Shown: positions 52,967-60,706 of the stretch, piece after piece
Layout: the number at the start of each line of letters is the position of its first letter
Numbering within the stretch: the first letter of the stretch is position 1
NCBI GenBank assembly: GCA_017623655.1
Contig: JAGAON010000003.1
Span: 248,001-312,000 of the forward strand
DNA length: 64,000 bases
Source: Prevotella sp.
GTDB lineage: Bacteria; Bacteroidota; Bacteroidia; Bacteroidales; Bacteroidaceae
Direction of reading: 5' to 3'
The notes under the pieces: model-generated
Told to the model about the DNA's origin: nothing
The model's input: the letters and a program-made list of their open reading frames with translations, nothing else
The model's database searches: none
Position numbers and translations under genes: made by a program

Positions 52967-53824
52967 TTAATTCTTGCTTTTGTAAAGGGAATCCTGTGCG
53001 GCACGCAGCACATCGACTTGCTCCCGCATTGCGGTGTTGTCTATGACGAATACGTCCCGCAGGTTGGCGAAGTTGGTGTAGAGCTGGACTTGCAGCCGGT
53101 AGGATACTCCGTCGGTGGAGTTGAGCACGTGAATAATCTTTCCTACCGCCACGCCTTCCGGGAAAATGGCCGAGTAACCCGATGTCACCACACGCTCATA
53201 GAGTTTGAAATGCGCATGACGCGGTATGTCATCAACGTAGGCGAGGTTGCTGTAACCGCCTTCCCAGTGCAGATGCCCGAAGTAATTGCGTCCCTCTATC
53301 TTGCAGCTTATGCTTGACTGGCTGGACAATGCCGGTATGATTACAGAATAATGTTTGCCTGTCAGATATACAATGCCGACCACGCCGTGTCCTGATATGA
53401 CCCCCATGTCTTTCCTTATGCCGTCCGCTTCTCCCTTGTTGATGGTGAGGAAGTTGTCTTTCTTGTGCACGGTGTTTGCCACAACCTTCGCTTCTACCAG
53501 CTTGTATGGCGTAGGACTTTTCAGAATCTCCAGCCTTGTAGAGTCCGTTCCGTTATGTTCCAGCTCCTCTGAAAGTTCCTTTACCTGCTGCTCAAGGTAG
53601 ATGTTGCGGCGTGACAGTTGCTCGTTAAGCCTTGTCAAGGCAAAGAAAGACTGCACTTTTGACTCCGCTTCATACACTATTCCGGCCATACTGTTGGCGG
53701 AAGACACCAATACCGAGCCTTGGTAACTGTTGTAGCGGAACAGCAATGTCACGCTGACCGCCTCCAGCAAGATGAATACAAGCCAGTGGCAGTGTGACAC
53801 AATGAAGTCTATGAGGTTACGCAT
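52967..53824 (-). CDS. mreC: Rod shape-determining protein MreC
   Basis: 285 residues from ATG 53824. One N-terminal span (LVFILLEAVSVTLLF), a coiled coil (about 70-110: LNEQLSRRNIYLEQQVKEL), then the beta-barrel-like domain with KDMGVISGHGVVGIVYLTG (about 165) and VTSGYSAIFPEGVAVGKI. It scaffolds the elongasome in the periplasm. The gap to mreB (163 nt) is the largest in the operon, but no promoter box or gene was found in it. Confidence 0.93.
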   Translation of the reverse strand: MRNLIDFIVSHCHWLVFILLEAVSVTLLFRYNSYQGSVLVSSANSMAGIVYEAESKVQSFFALTRLNEQLSRRNIYLEQQVKELSEELEHNGTDSTRLEILKSPTPYKLVEAKVVANTVHKKDNFLTINKGEADGIRKDMGVISGHGVVGIVYLTGKHYSVIIPALSSQSSISCKIEGRNYFGHLHWEGGYSNLAYVDDIPRHAHFKLYERVVTSGYSAIFPEGVAVGKIIHVLNSTDGVSYRLQVQLYTNFANLRDVFVIDNTAMREQVDVLRAAQDSLYKSKN

Positions 53825-53987
53825 TTTGTTGTATTTCGAAATAAAGACGAACGGTGAAGGACAAAAAAATATGATTACCTTGCGGTCAGTTACAGGCGAA
53901 CGTGTGGTCATATCCGCCCTGACGTGCATTCGGTAATCATATTTTTTGTAGTATGTTTCTTGGCTGTTTAATCCAGAATAAGAGGTT

Positions 53988-55010
53988 TTATCTCATCAGG
54001 AAAGAGAAGCGGCCTATGTTTTTCAGTGCTACGCCGGCCCCTTTCGCTACGCTGCGTAATGGATCTTCCGCTACGTGGAACGGTATTCCAATCTTTGCTT
54101 GCAGGCGTCTGTCCAGACCTCTGAGCAGCGCTCCGCCTCCGCTTAGGTATATTCCGTTCTTCACTATGTCGGCATACAGCTCCGGCGGAGTGTTCTCCAA
54201 CGCTGACAGTACGGCGTTTTCCACCTTTGCGACGGTCTTGTCGATGCAGTGGGCTATCTCCTGATAGCAAACGGGAACTTCCATAGGCAGTGCCGTTATG
54301 CGGTTAGGACCGTGGACAATGTAGTCTTCCGGTGCCTCGTCACCAAGGTCCGCCAAGGCCGAACCTACGCTGATTTTTATTCTTTCCGCCATTCTTTCTG
54401 ACACTTTCACGTTGTGCTGGCGTGCCATATACTCCTGAATGTCAGCGGTAAGTTCGTCTCCCGCCACCCTTATCGAGTTGTTGCAGACGATGCCTCCGAG
54501 TGATATTACGGCGATTTCGGTAGAGCCTCCGCCGATGTCAACAATCATGTTGCCCTCCGGAGCCTCCACGTCTATGCCTATTCCGACGGCTGCCGCCATC
54601 GGCTCAAAGATGAGATACACGTCGCGTCCGTCCGCATGTTCGGCCGAATCACGCACTGCACGCAGCTCGACTTCCGTCGAACCGGACGGTACACCTATCA
54701 CCATTCGGAGTGAAGGGGAGAACAGGTGCCTTCCCGTATGCACCATCTTGATAAGTCCGCGTATCATCATCTCGCAGGCGGAGAAGTCCGCTATCACGCC
54801 GTCACGCAGCGGTCGCACCGTCTTTATGCGGTCATTGGTCTTCTCATACATGCTTTTCGCACGTTCGCCCACGGCCACCATCTGGTTTGTGTCACGGTCG
54901 ATGGCAACCACGGAGGGCTGATCCACCACAATCTTGTCGCCCGACATGATGATTGTGTTGGCCGTGCCGAGGTCCATAGCTATTTCTTGTACGAAGGAAA
55001 AGAAACCCAT
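53988..55010 (-). CDS. mreB: Rod shape-determining protein MreB
   Basis: 340 residues. Actin-like fold: MDLGTANTIIMSGDKIVVD (phosphate 1), VRPLRDGVIADFSACEMMI, VIGVPSGSTEVELRAVRDSA, VDIGGGSTEIAVISLGGIV (phosphate 2) and YLSGGGALLRGLDRRL. It forms filaments that guide lateral wall synthesis. It follows the IMP cyclohydrolase gene by 63 nt in the same orientation. Confidence 0.97.
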   Translation of the reverse strand: MGFFSFVQEIAMDLGTANTIIMSGDKIVVDQPSVVAIDRDTNQMVAVGERAKSMYEKTNDRIKTVRPLRDGVIADFSACEMMIRGLIKMVHTGRHLFSPSLRMVIGVPSGSTEVELRAVRDSAEHADGRDVYLIFEPMAAAVGIGIDVEAPEGNMIVDIGGGSTEIAVISLGGIVCNNSIRVAGDELTADIQEYMARQHNVKVSERMAERIKISVGSALADLGDEAPEDYIVHGPNRITALPMEVPVCYQEIAHCIDKTVAKVENAVLSALENTPPELYADIVKNGIYLSGGGALLRGLDRRLQAKIGIPFHVAEDPLRSVAKGAGVALKNIGRFSFLMR

Positions 55011-55073
55011 ATAGCTGATTCTTGTGTTTTATGCGGCGGCGAGAGCACGATGTGTTCTTTCCGCCTTTTGTTC

Positions 55074-55676
55074 TTACTTGCCGGTCTTCTCGAACCAAGC
55101 GTTGATGGCAGTGTCGTAGTGTGAGCTTACTCCGAAGGCACGTGTGGCGAACATACGGCGCTCCTCTATCTCGGTCTGTGCTCCGTTCTTGTTCAGGATG
55201 TCAAGCAAAACGCCGTACTCGGCCTTTGAAGGCACGATGACAACGTCCTTGAAGTTCTTTGCTCCGGCACGTATAAGGGATATTCCGCCGATGTCGATTT
55301 TCTCGATAATGTCGGCCTCGCTTGCACCGCTTGCCACCGTTTGCTCGAACGGATAGAGGTCAACTATCACGAGATCTATTTCCGGTATCTCATATTTTGC
55401 CATCTGGTCAAGGTCTCCCTGCAACTCCCTGCGGCCGAGGATGCCCCCAAAAATCTTGGGGTGAAGTGTCTTTACTCGTCCGCCGAGTATTGAAGGATAT
55501 GTCGTTACGTCCTCCACAGCCTCACATTCGAAGCCGAGAGACTCTATGAATTTCTGTGTGCCACCGGTTGAAAGGAACTTGACGCCCTCAGCGTTAAGCT
55601 TAGCAAGCAACTCATCCAGGCCGTCTTTGTGGAATACACTGACGAGAGCTGTTTTGATTTTCTTTGTTTCTGCCAT
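55074..55676 (-). CDS. Stand-alone IMP cyclohydrolase (N-terminal half of PurH)
   Basis: 200 residues from ATG 55676 (MAETKKIKTALVSVFHKDGL); an in-frame ATG at 55742 is further upstream and less typical. MGS-like fold: KFLSTGGTQKFIESLG, GRVKTLHPKIFGGILGRR, IDLVIVDLYPFEQTV, EKIDIGGISLIRAGAKNFKD, ending FGVSSHYDTAINAWFEKTGK. The stop falls right at the boundary where ordinary PurH continues into the AICAR transformylase, and no trace of that domain remains in the 63 nt before mreB. It closes FAICAR to IMP. The missing domain is supplied by the gene at 5813-6994. The purH-mreB neighbourhood is the usual Bacteroidetes one. Confidence 0.93.
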   Translation of the reverse strand: MAETKKIKTALVSVFHKDGLDELLAKLNAEGVKFLSTGGTQKFIESLGFECEAVEDVTTYPSILGGRVKTLHPKIFGGILGRRELQGDLDQMAKYEIPEIDLVIVDLYPFEQTVASGASEADIIEKIDIGGISLIRAGAKNFKDVVIVPSKAEYGVLLDILNKNGAQTEIEERRMFATRAFGVSSHYDTAINAWFEKTGK

Positions 55677-55811
55677 TGTCGTAATGTGATGAATATTAGA
55701 AATATAGAGGCTCTCTGTTCCTGTCGCGCCATCGTTTTGCAACAGTATTGCCGCTGCAACATTATGCCATGACTGCTGAACTTCTGAAAAATGATACCTC
55801 TATTTCGGCTG

Positions 55812-55842
55812 CAAAGGTAATAAAAAATAAGGAAAAAGCAAA
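55812..55842 (-). promoter_or_regulatory. Promoter of the IMP cyclohydrolase-mreBCD-mrdA operon
   Basis: Minus-strand TTTG (55839-55842), 19-nt spacer, TACCTTTG (55812-55819). The leader to ATG 55676 is about 130 nt. Confidence 0.8.
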
Positions 55843-55890
55843 ATTTTTACACCTTAATTAATTATATTGCCGTAAAAGTTGACCTGTTTA

Positions 55891-55921
55891 TTGTCCGTTA
55901 CCGATAAAAGAGTTACCTTTG
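55891..55921 (+). promoter_or_regulatory. Promoter of rlpA-cca
   Basis: TACCTTTG at 55914-55921, with TTGT at 55891-55894 (19-nt spacer; weak -33). It lies 29 nt before the rlpA ATG. Confidence 0.6.
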
Positions 55922-55950
55922 CAACAATAAACAATCTCACTGTAAGACCT

Positions 55951-56529
55951 ATGCTAAGACTTCCACCCTTTGCCGGGTGTGCGGTCTTGACGTTGCTGCT
56001 ATTGATTGCGACGGCCTTGACATCAGACGCACAACAGAAAGGCAAAGCCTCATACTACTCGCGTCGCGCCAATGGCGCACGTACCAGCAGTGGCGTCAGG
56101 CTGAACAATGACTCGCTGGTATGCGCCCACCGCACGCATCCGTTCGGTACGTTGCTTAACGTCAAGAATCCCGCCAACGGAAAGGAAGTGGTGGTCAAGG
56201 TCATTGACCGCGGCCCGCATATGCGCGGCAGGGTGATAGACCTTTCTTACGAGGCGGCGCGGCAACTGGGAATACTTGCGGCGGGTGTGGCCTTGGTGGA
56301 AGTCTCTGTGCATGAGGAGCTGAACGTGCCGTTCAAGGCGGAGAAAGGCTCTCAGACCGAGCTTGACCTCGAACTGCCCGCTCCCGAGGACGGCTTTGAC
56401 CTGCAACCAGAGTGGCAGCGCGGTCGCGAAAAGGGTATTAAGGACACTCCGCAGCACTCCGCCGATAAGGCTGAGGCGGCCAAGCATAACACGCACGCTA
56501 AGGAAAAAACAACAAAAAAACAACGATGA
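55951..56529 (+). CDS. RlpA-like septal/lytic protein with DPBB domain
   Basis: 192 residues from ATG 55951. Signal peptide LTLLLLIATALTSDAQ, then the double-psi beta-barrel about 35-125: GKASYYSRRANGARTSSGV, CAHRTHPFGTLLNVKNPANG, VKVIDRGPHMRGRVIDLSY. The catalytic-like Asp and His pattern of RlpA is kept. The tail (about 135-192) is hydrophilic, Lys-rich and disordered-looking, with no SPOR domain, unlike E. coli RlpA. Role in peptidoglycan remodelling is inferred. It overlaps cca by 4 nt. Confidence 0.87.
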   Translation: MLRLPPFAGCAVLTLLLLIATALTSDAQQKGKASYYSRRANGARTSSGVRLNNDSLVCAHRTHPFGTLLNVKNPANGKEVVVKVIDRGPHMRGRVIDLSYEAARQLGILAAGVALVEVSVHEELNVPFKAEKGSQTELDLELPAPEDGFDLQPEWQRGREKGIKDTPQHSADKAEAAKHNTHAKEKTTKKQR

Positions 56530-57992
56530 AAGAGTACACCGACGCCGAACTGGCGCAGATACTTGACAAGGACATATTCAGGAAAATATCAGCTGCGGCG
56601 GACGAACTGCACCTTGAGTGCTATGTCGTGGGCGGTTACGTCCGCGACATTTTTCTTGAACGCCCCTCTGACGACATTGACTGTGTGGTCGTCGGATCCG
56701 GCATTGCCGTGGCACGCCGTCTTGCCGCCATGCTCGGCAGGCGCGCGCACCTCTCCGTGTTCAAAAACTTCGGGACGGCGCAGGTGAAGTATTACCCGCC
56801 GGGAGTACGCTATAACCCGGAGAATCCCGATGAAGGGGCGGTGGAAGTGGAGTTTGTCGGCGCGCGCCGTGAGAGCTACAGCCACGATTCGCGCAAGCCG
56901 ATAGTGGAGGACGGAACGCTGGAGGACGACCAGAACCGCCGTGACTTTACCATCAACGCCATGGCCATCTGCCTCAACAAGGGGCGTTTCGGCGAACTGG
57001 TCGATCCCTTTGGCGGCCTTGACGACCTGTGGGACGGCATCATACGCACCCCGCTTGACCCCGACATCACTTTCAGCGACGACCCGCTCCGTATGCTCCG
57101 CTGCATACGTTTCGCCACAAGACTCAACTTCATCATCGAGGATGAGACTTTCGATGCGCTCACACGCAATGCCAACCGCTTGGAAATCATCAGCGCGGAG
57201 CGCATCAGTGAGGAACTGAACAAGATACTCCTGACACGCACGCCGTCACGCGGCTTCGTCGATTTGCAGCGTGCCGGGCTGCTGGAAATCATCCTTCCCG
57301 AACTCGCCATGATGGACATGGTGGAGACACGCAACGGCAAAGCCCATAAAAACAACTTCTACCACACGCTGGAAGTGCTCGACAATGTGGCGAAAAAGAG
57401 CGGAAACCTGTGGCTGAGATGGTCGGCGCTGCTGCACGACATAGGCAAGCCGAAGAGCAAGAGATGGGACAACCTGCAAGGGTGGACGTTCCATGCCCAC
57501 AACATCATCGGCGCGAAAATGGTGCCGGCAATATTCCGCAGGCTCAAGCTGCCGCTCGACATGAAGCTGAAATACGTGCAGAAGATGGTGGATATGCACA
57601 TGCGTCCCATAGCCATCGCCGACAATGAGGTGACGGACAGTGCCGTGCGCCGCATGGTGAACGATGCCGGTGACGACATCGACGACCTCATGTTGTTGTG
57701 CGAGGCCGACATAACCAGCAAGAACCAAGTGCGGAAACAGCATTTCCTCGACAACTACCGCCTCGTGCGTGAGAAGATAGAAGACCTCAAGCAGCGTGAC
57801 TTCAAGCGTCTGCTCCAGCCCGTAATCGACGGCAACGAGATAATGCGGATGTTCAATCTGAAACCGTCCCGCGAGGTGGGAGACTTGAAGGCGTGCCTGA
57901 AAGACGCCGTGCTTGACAACCGTGTGGAGAACGAGCGTGAACCGCTCATGGCGCTTCTCTTGCAGAAAGCCAAGGAGATGGGGATAGCGTAA
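56526..57992 (+). CDS. cca: CCA tRNA nucleotidyltransferase with HD domain
   Basis: 488 residues. The Pol-beta head has VVGGYVRDIFLERPSDDIDC (about 35-54; GG and DxD), then RRDFTINAMAICL and DPLRMLRCIRFATRL, followed by an HD domain near 300-340 (LHDIGKPKSKRW and HAHN). It adds or repairs the CCA tail of tRNAs; the tRNAs in this window do not encode CCA. PcnB-type poly(A) polymerase is the alternative, less likely here. It overlaps rlpA by 4 nt, and a strong terminator follows. Confidence 0.9.
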   Translation: MKEYTDAELAQILDKDIFRKISAAADELHLECYVVGGYVRDIFLERPSDDIDCVVVGSGIAVARRLAAMLGRRAHLSVFKNFGTAQVKYYPPGVRYNPENPDEGAVEVEFVGARRESYSHDSRKPIVEDGTLEDDQNRRDFTINAMAICLNKGRFGELVDPFGGLDDLWDGIIRTPLDPDITFSDDPLRMLRCIRFATRLNFIIEDETFDALTRNANRLEIISAERISEELNKILLTRTPSRGFVDLQRAGLLEIILPELAMMDMVETRNGKAHKNNFYHTLEVLDNVAKKSGNLWLRWSALLHDIGKPKSKRWDNLQGWTFHAHNIIGAKMVPAIFRRLKLPLDMKLKYVQKMVDMHMRPIAIADNEVTDSAVRRMVNDAGDDIDDLMLLCEADITSKNQVRKQHFLDNYRLVREKIEDLKQRDFKRLLQPVIDGNEIMRMFNLKPSREVGDLKACLKDAVLDNRVENEREPLMALLLQKAKEMGIA

Positions 57993-58020
57993 GCCGGAGA
58001 CGGCTTGCAGGAAGACGGAA

Positions 58021-58068
58021 AAACGAGTAATGGCAGGTGTGATTTCGCACCTGCCATTGCTCGTTTTC
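58021..58068 (+). terminator. Terminator after cca
   Basis: AAAACGAGTAATGGCAGGTG (58021-58040) pairs with CACCTGCCATTGCTCGTTTT (58049-58068), one G-T pair, loop TGATTTCG. Confidence 0.9.
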
Positions 58069-58195
58069 TGGTTAGATAGTGTATGTTGTTCTGTAAAGCA
58101 CCGCGGTTATTCCCCGTATTGTTCTTGGCACAATAAGCGCCGAAGGTATGTACGGCGTTTTCTGTTCGCATAATGTGCCGTTGATGCACCGTTTT

Positions 58196-58292
58196 TGTAG
58201 GGACGCACCTTGGTGCGTCCGGAACTGTATAAAGGCCATGGAACGGCTTGTAATACGCATCACCGGCGGACGCACCAAGGTGCGTCCCTACA
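58196..58292. repeat. ~97-bp element with 26-bp terminal inverted repeats, copy 3 (inverted)
   Basis: Arms 58196-58221 and 58267-58292, spacer 45 nt. The spacer (GTATAAAGGCCATGGAACGG...) is the reverse complement of the copies at 25710 and 34429 with about ten changes, so this copy was inserted the other way round. Confidence 0.9.
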
Positions 58293-58383
58293 AGGACATC
58301 GAACCGCCTCCGGCAGTAGGCACGACATCTTGCGTGCAACAGACAGCGGATGCCAAGGCCGAATAAAGCGTGTAGAAAAGGCG

Positions 58384-58411
58384 GTTGCACGGCAAGGATG
58401 CCGTGCCTACT
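58384..58411. repeat. GCACGGCA hairpin repeat, single arm
   Basis: GTTGCACGGCAAGGATGCCGTGCC then TACTG matches the right arm at 14332-14357 with one extra A. Confidence 0.75.
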
Positions 58412-58425
58412 GTCGGGGTGCAAAA

Positions 58426-58508
58426 CAATCAGGTGCTGATTACAATGTAAACAGCACCTGATTACCACACGATCAGCACCTGTTTGCACTGTAATCAGCA
58501 CCTGATTG
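58426..58508. repeat. Tetrad repeat copy 7
   Basis: Modules start at 58426, 58447, 58470 and 58491 (pitch 21, 23, 21): CAATCAGGTGCTGATTAC, GTAAACAGCACCTGATTAC, CGATCAGCACCTGTTTG, GTAATCAGCACCTGATTGC. The first module has the same arms as the first module of copy 3 (25852), but the GGTGC core is flipped to GCACC there. Apart from repeats and a terminator, 57993-58573 holds no gene. Confidence 0.92.
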
Positions 58509-58573
58509 CGAGGCGGATTCTATCTGGCTGCCTTTGTGTAAGTTAGCTGAGCCGCGGCAAACACGAACGGATG

Positions 58574-58672
58574 TCAGTGCCGTTTGCTGACTTTCTTGTT
58601 CTCAAAATAAAAATAGACAAATGCGGAAATCGCTATTACGTCTATGAATATAAACATCAATATTGCTGCCAT
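58574..58672 (-). CDS. 32-residue single-span membrane peptide
   Basis: ATG at 58672, stop at 58574-58576: MAAILMFIFIDVIAISAFVY, then FYFENKKVSKRH. One hydrophobic segment (about 3-23) and a basic tail. Upstream AAAGAAGTGACC could serve as a ribosome site. It begins 2 nt after the stop of the 59-residue membrane protein, so the two are probably one transcript. I recognise no family. Confidence 0.5.
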   Translation of the reverse strand: MAAILMFIFIDVIAISAFVYFYFENKKVSKRH

Positions 58673-58674
58673 GG

Positions 58675-58854
58675 TCACTTCTTTTTATCGTTTAACAAAT
58701 AAAGACCGACGGATAAAGTTATTGCCACGGTCAAAACACCAATGGCGGCGGTAACCTGTACGTTGTCTATTTGGTTGAAGATAGACGCCAATACGACCGC
58801 TGTTATGATGTATTTGGCAATGTCAAGAAACCATTTCCCGAGCTCTTTTTTCAT
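58675..58854 (-). CDS. Small two-span membrane protein (DUF6722-like)
   Basis: 59 residues from ATG 58854: KKELGKWFLDIAKYIITAVV followed by a second hydrophobic stretch (AAIGVLTVAITLSVGLYLL) and a KKK tail. The GKWFLDxxKY start recalls a Bacteroidetes family of small membrane proteins (DUF6722 by recollection). It has a full-consensus promoter at 58888-58919 and a second tiny gene right behind it. Function unknown. Confidence 0.65.
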   Translation of the reverse strand: MKKELGKWFLDIAKYIITAVVLASIFNQIDNVQVTAAIGVLTVAITLSVGLYLLNDKKK

Positions 58855-58887
58855 AATATGCAAGTTTACAATACGGTATTTCCTGTG

Positions 58888-58919
58888 CAAATGTAGGAAG
58901 AAAAAATGATATTTCCAAA
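58888..58919 (-). promoter_or_regulatory. Promoter of the two small membrane protein genes
   Basis: Minus-strand TTTG (58916-58919), 20-nt spacer, TACATTTG (58888-58895), 33 nt before ATG 58854. Confidence 0.75.
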
Positions 58920-59078
58920 TATTCCATGTATAAAATACTTTTACTGCTGAAATAATTTATGGTGGTTCACTGGATATCAGTGGGCGGCATTTGGCCGAAA
59001 TGCAGGTTGAACGTATGGCAACAAAAAAACTTGCAAACGGCAATCTGAATGTTTCAGAATAGCTGCTTGCAAGTTTTG

Positions 59079-59152
59079 TCGGGATGACCAGACTCGAACT
59101 GGCGACCACACGCCCCCCAGACGTGTACGCTAACCAACTGCGCTACATCCCG
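59079..59152 (-). tRNA. tRNA-Pro (anticodon GGG)
   Basis: On the minus strand, acceptor arms CGGGATG (59152-59146) and CATCCCG (59086-59080) pair fully with discriminator A. The anticodon stem CACGT/GCGTG encloses CTGGGGG, giving anticodon GGG. T loop GTTCGAGTC is present; CCA is not encoded. Confidence 0.95.
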
Positions 59153-59204
59153 ATTGCAGAAGGAAAACAGAGCCGCAAGGCTGCTGTCTGCCTTTAAGCG
59201 AGTG

Positions 59205-59236
59205 CAAAGGTACACAGAAAAAATGAGGCGGCCAAA
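59205..59236 (-). promoter_or_regulatory. Promoter of tRNA-Pro
   Basis: Minus-strand TTTG (59233-59236), 20-nt spacer, TACCTTTG (59205-59212), about 50 nt before the tRNA. Confidence 0.8.
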
Positions 59237-59293
59237 TCTTTTTGCGGCTTTTTGTTGAAAAAATGTGAAATAGAGAAAATTTATATAATATTG

Positions 59294-59325
59294 TTTGTCC
59301 GTGTGGGAAAGATGTCGTAATTTTG
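59294..59325 (+). promoter_or_regulatory. Promoter of aroA (and probably the porW-like gene)
   Basis: TTTG (59294-59297), 20-nt spacer, TAATTTTG (59318-59325), 71 nt before ATG 59397. Confidence 0.78.
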
Positions 59326-59396
59326 TCATACAAGATGCAGGGCACGGACAAGTGTGCCCGCATTGGCTTGTGAACTGTTATAAAAACCACTGTTTA

Positions 59397-60653
59397 ATGC
59401 GATATATATTGACTGCGCCGCGCAGCATGAACTGCGAGATAAGGCTGCCGGCATCGAAGAGTATCAGCAACCGCGCGCTGGCCGTGAACGCCTTGGCGGA
59501 GAGCAAGGGATACCCGGAAAACCTCAGCCGGTGTGATGATACTGACGTTATGGTGGCGGCGTTGCGTGATATGCCGTACGAGATAGACATCAAGGCGGCG
59601 GGAACGGCCATGCGGTTTACCACCGCCATGTTGGCGGTAGGCACGGGAGAGCATGTGATTACCGGCACCGAGCGGATGAAACACCGCCCGATTACGGTGC
59701 TGGTGGATGCGTTGCGTGCGCTTGGGGCCGACATAGAGTATATGGGGGAGGAGGGCTTTCCGCCGCTGCTGATAAGGGGGCGGAAACTGAATGGAGGCAG
59801 GCTGGACGTAGCAGGCAATATTTCCTCGCAGTATATCTCCGCCCTTCTCATGATAGGCCCAATGATGAAAGAGGGGCTTGCGCTGCATCTTACGGGGGAT
59901 GTAATATCCCGTCCTTACATAGACCTTACCATTTGCACCATGCAGGAGTTCGGGGCTGACGTGGAATGGGAGGATGCCTCCACCATAATAGTGAAGCCAA
60001 AGCCCTACAAGGCGGTGCCGTTCTATATAGAAAACGACTGGAGCGCGGCCTCTTATTGGTATGAGATGCTCGCGCTTATGGGCGATGAGGGGAGCGAGGT
60101 GCGCCTGCCCGGGCTGATGGACGGCAGCAGGCAGGGCGATTCCGCCATACGGTATATCTTCATGATGCTTGGCATCAAGACGAAGTTTGCGGACAAGGTG
60201 CAGTGCAAACCGACTTTGGTGACACTGAATGTGCAGCGAAGGGCGTTGCCGCGCTTTGACTTTGACTTCGTGAATCAGCCCGATTTGGCGCAGACGGTGG
60301 TGGTGACGACGGCACTGTGTGGCATTCCTTTCCGCTTCACCGGCTTGCAGACGCTGCGCATAAAGGAGACGGACCGCATAGCGGCGCTTAAATATGAGAT
60401 GTCAAAACTGGGCTATGTGCTGGACGATTCGGAAGAGGGAGTGCTGTCATGGGACGGTACCCGCTGTGAGGCGATGGCCGAACCGGTGATAGACACGTAT
60501 GAAGACCACCGCATGGCGATGGCGTTCGCGCCGGCGGCGATACTATATCCCGGGCTGGCGATAAACAATCCGGAGGTGGTGTCGAAGAGTTACCCGCACT
60601 TTTGGGATGATTTGAGAAAGGCGGGATGGACGATAGAGGAGGCCGGCGACTGA
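59397..60653 (+). CDS. aroA: 3-phosphoshikimate 1-carboxyvinyltransferase (EPSP synthase)
   Basis: 418 residues from ATG 59397 (MRYILTAPRSMNCEIRLPAS); an upstream frame start at 59295 is within the promoter. Signatures: LPASKSISNRALAVNAL, AGTAMRFTTAMLAVG, ISSQYISALLM, RIKETDRIAAL and YEDHRMAMAFAPAAI. Makes EPSP in the shikimate pathway; target of glyphosate. The short N-terminal strand and the variant SKSISNR are normal for Bacteroidetes. A porW-like gene follows after 53 nt. Confidence 0.95.
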   Translation: MRYILTAPRSMNCEIRLPASKSISNRALAVNALAESKGYPENLSRCDDTDVMVAALRDMPYEIDIKAAGTAMRFTTAMLAVGTGEHVITGTERMKHRPITVLVDALRALGADIEYMGEEGFPPLLIRGRKLNGGRLDVAGNISSQYISALLMIGPMMKEGLALHLTGDVISRPYIDLTICTMQEFGADVEWEDASTIIVKPKPYKAVPFYIENDWSAASYWYEMLALMGDEGSEVRLPGLMDGSRQGDSAIRYIFMMLGIKTKFADKVQCKPTLVTLNVQRRALPRFDFDFVNQPDLAQTVVVTTALCGIPFRFTGLQTLRIKETDRIAALKYEMSKLGYVLDDSEEGVLSWDGTRCEAMAEPVIDTYEDHRMAMAFAPAAILYPGLAINNPEVVSKSYPHFWDDLRKAGWTIEEAGD

Positions 60654-60706
60654 CGCTCACCGGACGGCTTGCGACACATTATATATATAATAGCTAAGAC
60701 AACGAC

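Noticed and set aside
55677..55742. Longer start for IMP cyclohydrolase at 55742
   Set aside because: The extra 22 residues have no family match; the ATG at 55676 matches the usual N-terminus.
58148..58461. Small frames with the recurring peptide GTHLGASA / RTHQGASLQ
   Set aside because: These peptides come from translating the GGACGCACC hairpin repeat at several loci and are not genes.
5691..58508. Tetrad repeats as CRISPR
   Set aside because: Each site has only four short units with 3-5 nt linkers instead of 30-40 nt spacers, the sites are dispersed, and no cas gene is present.
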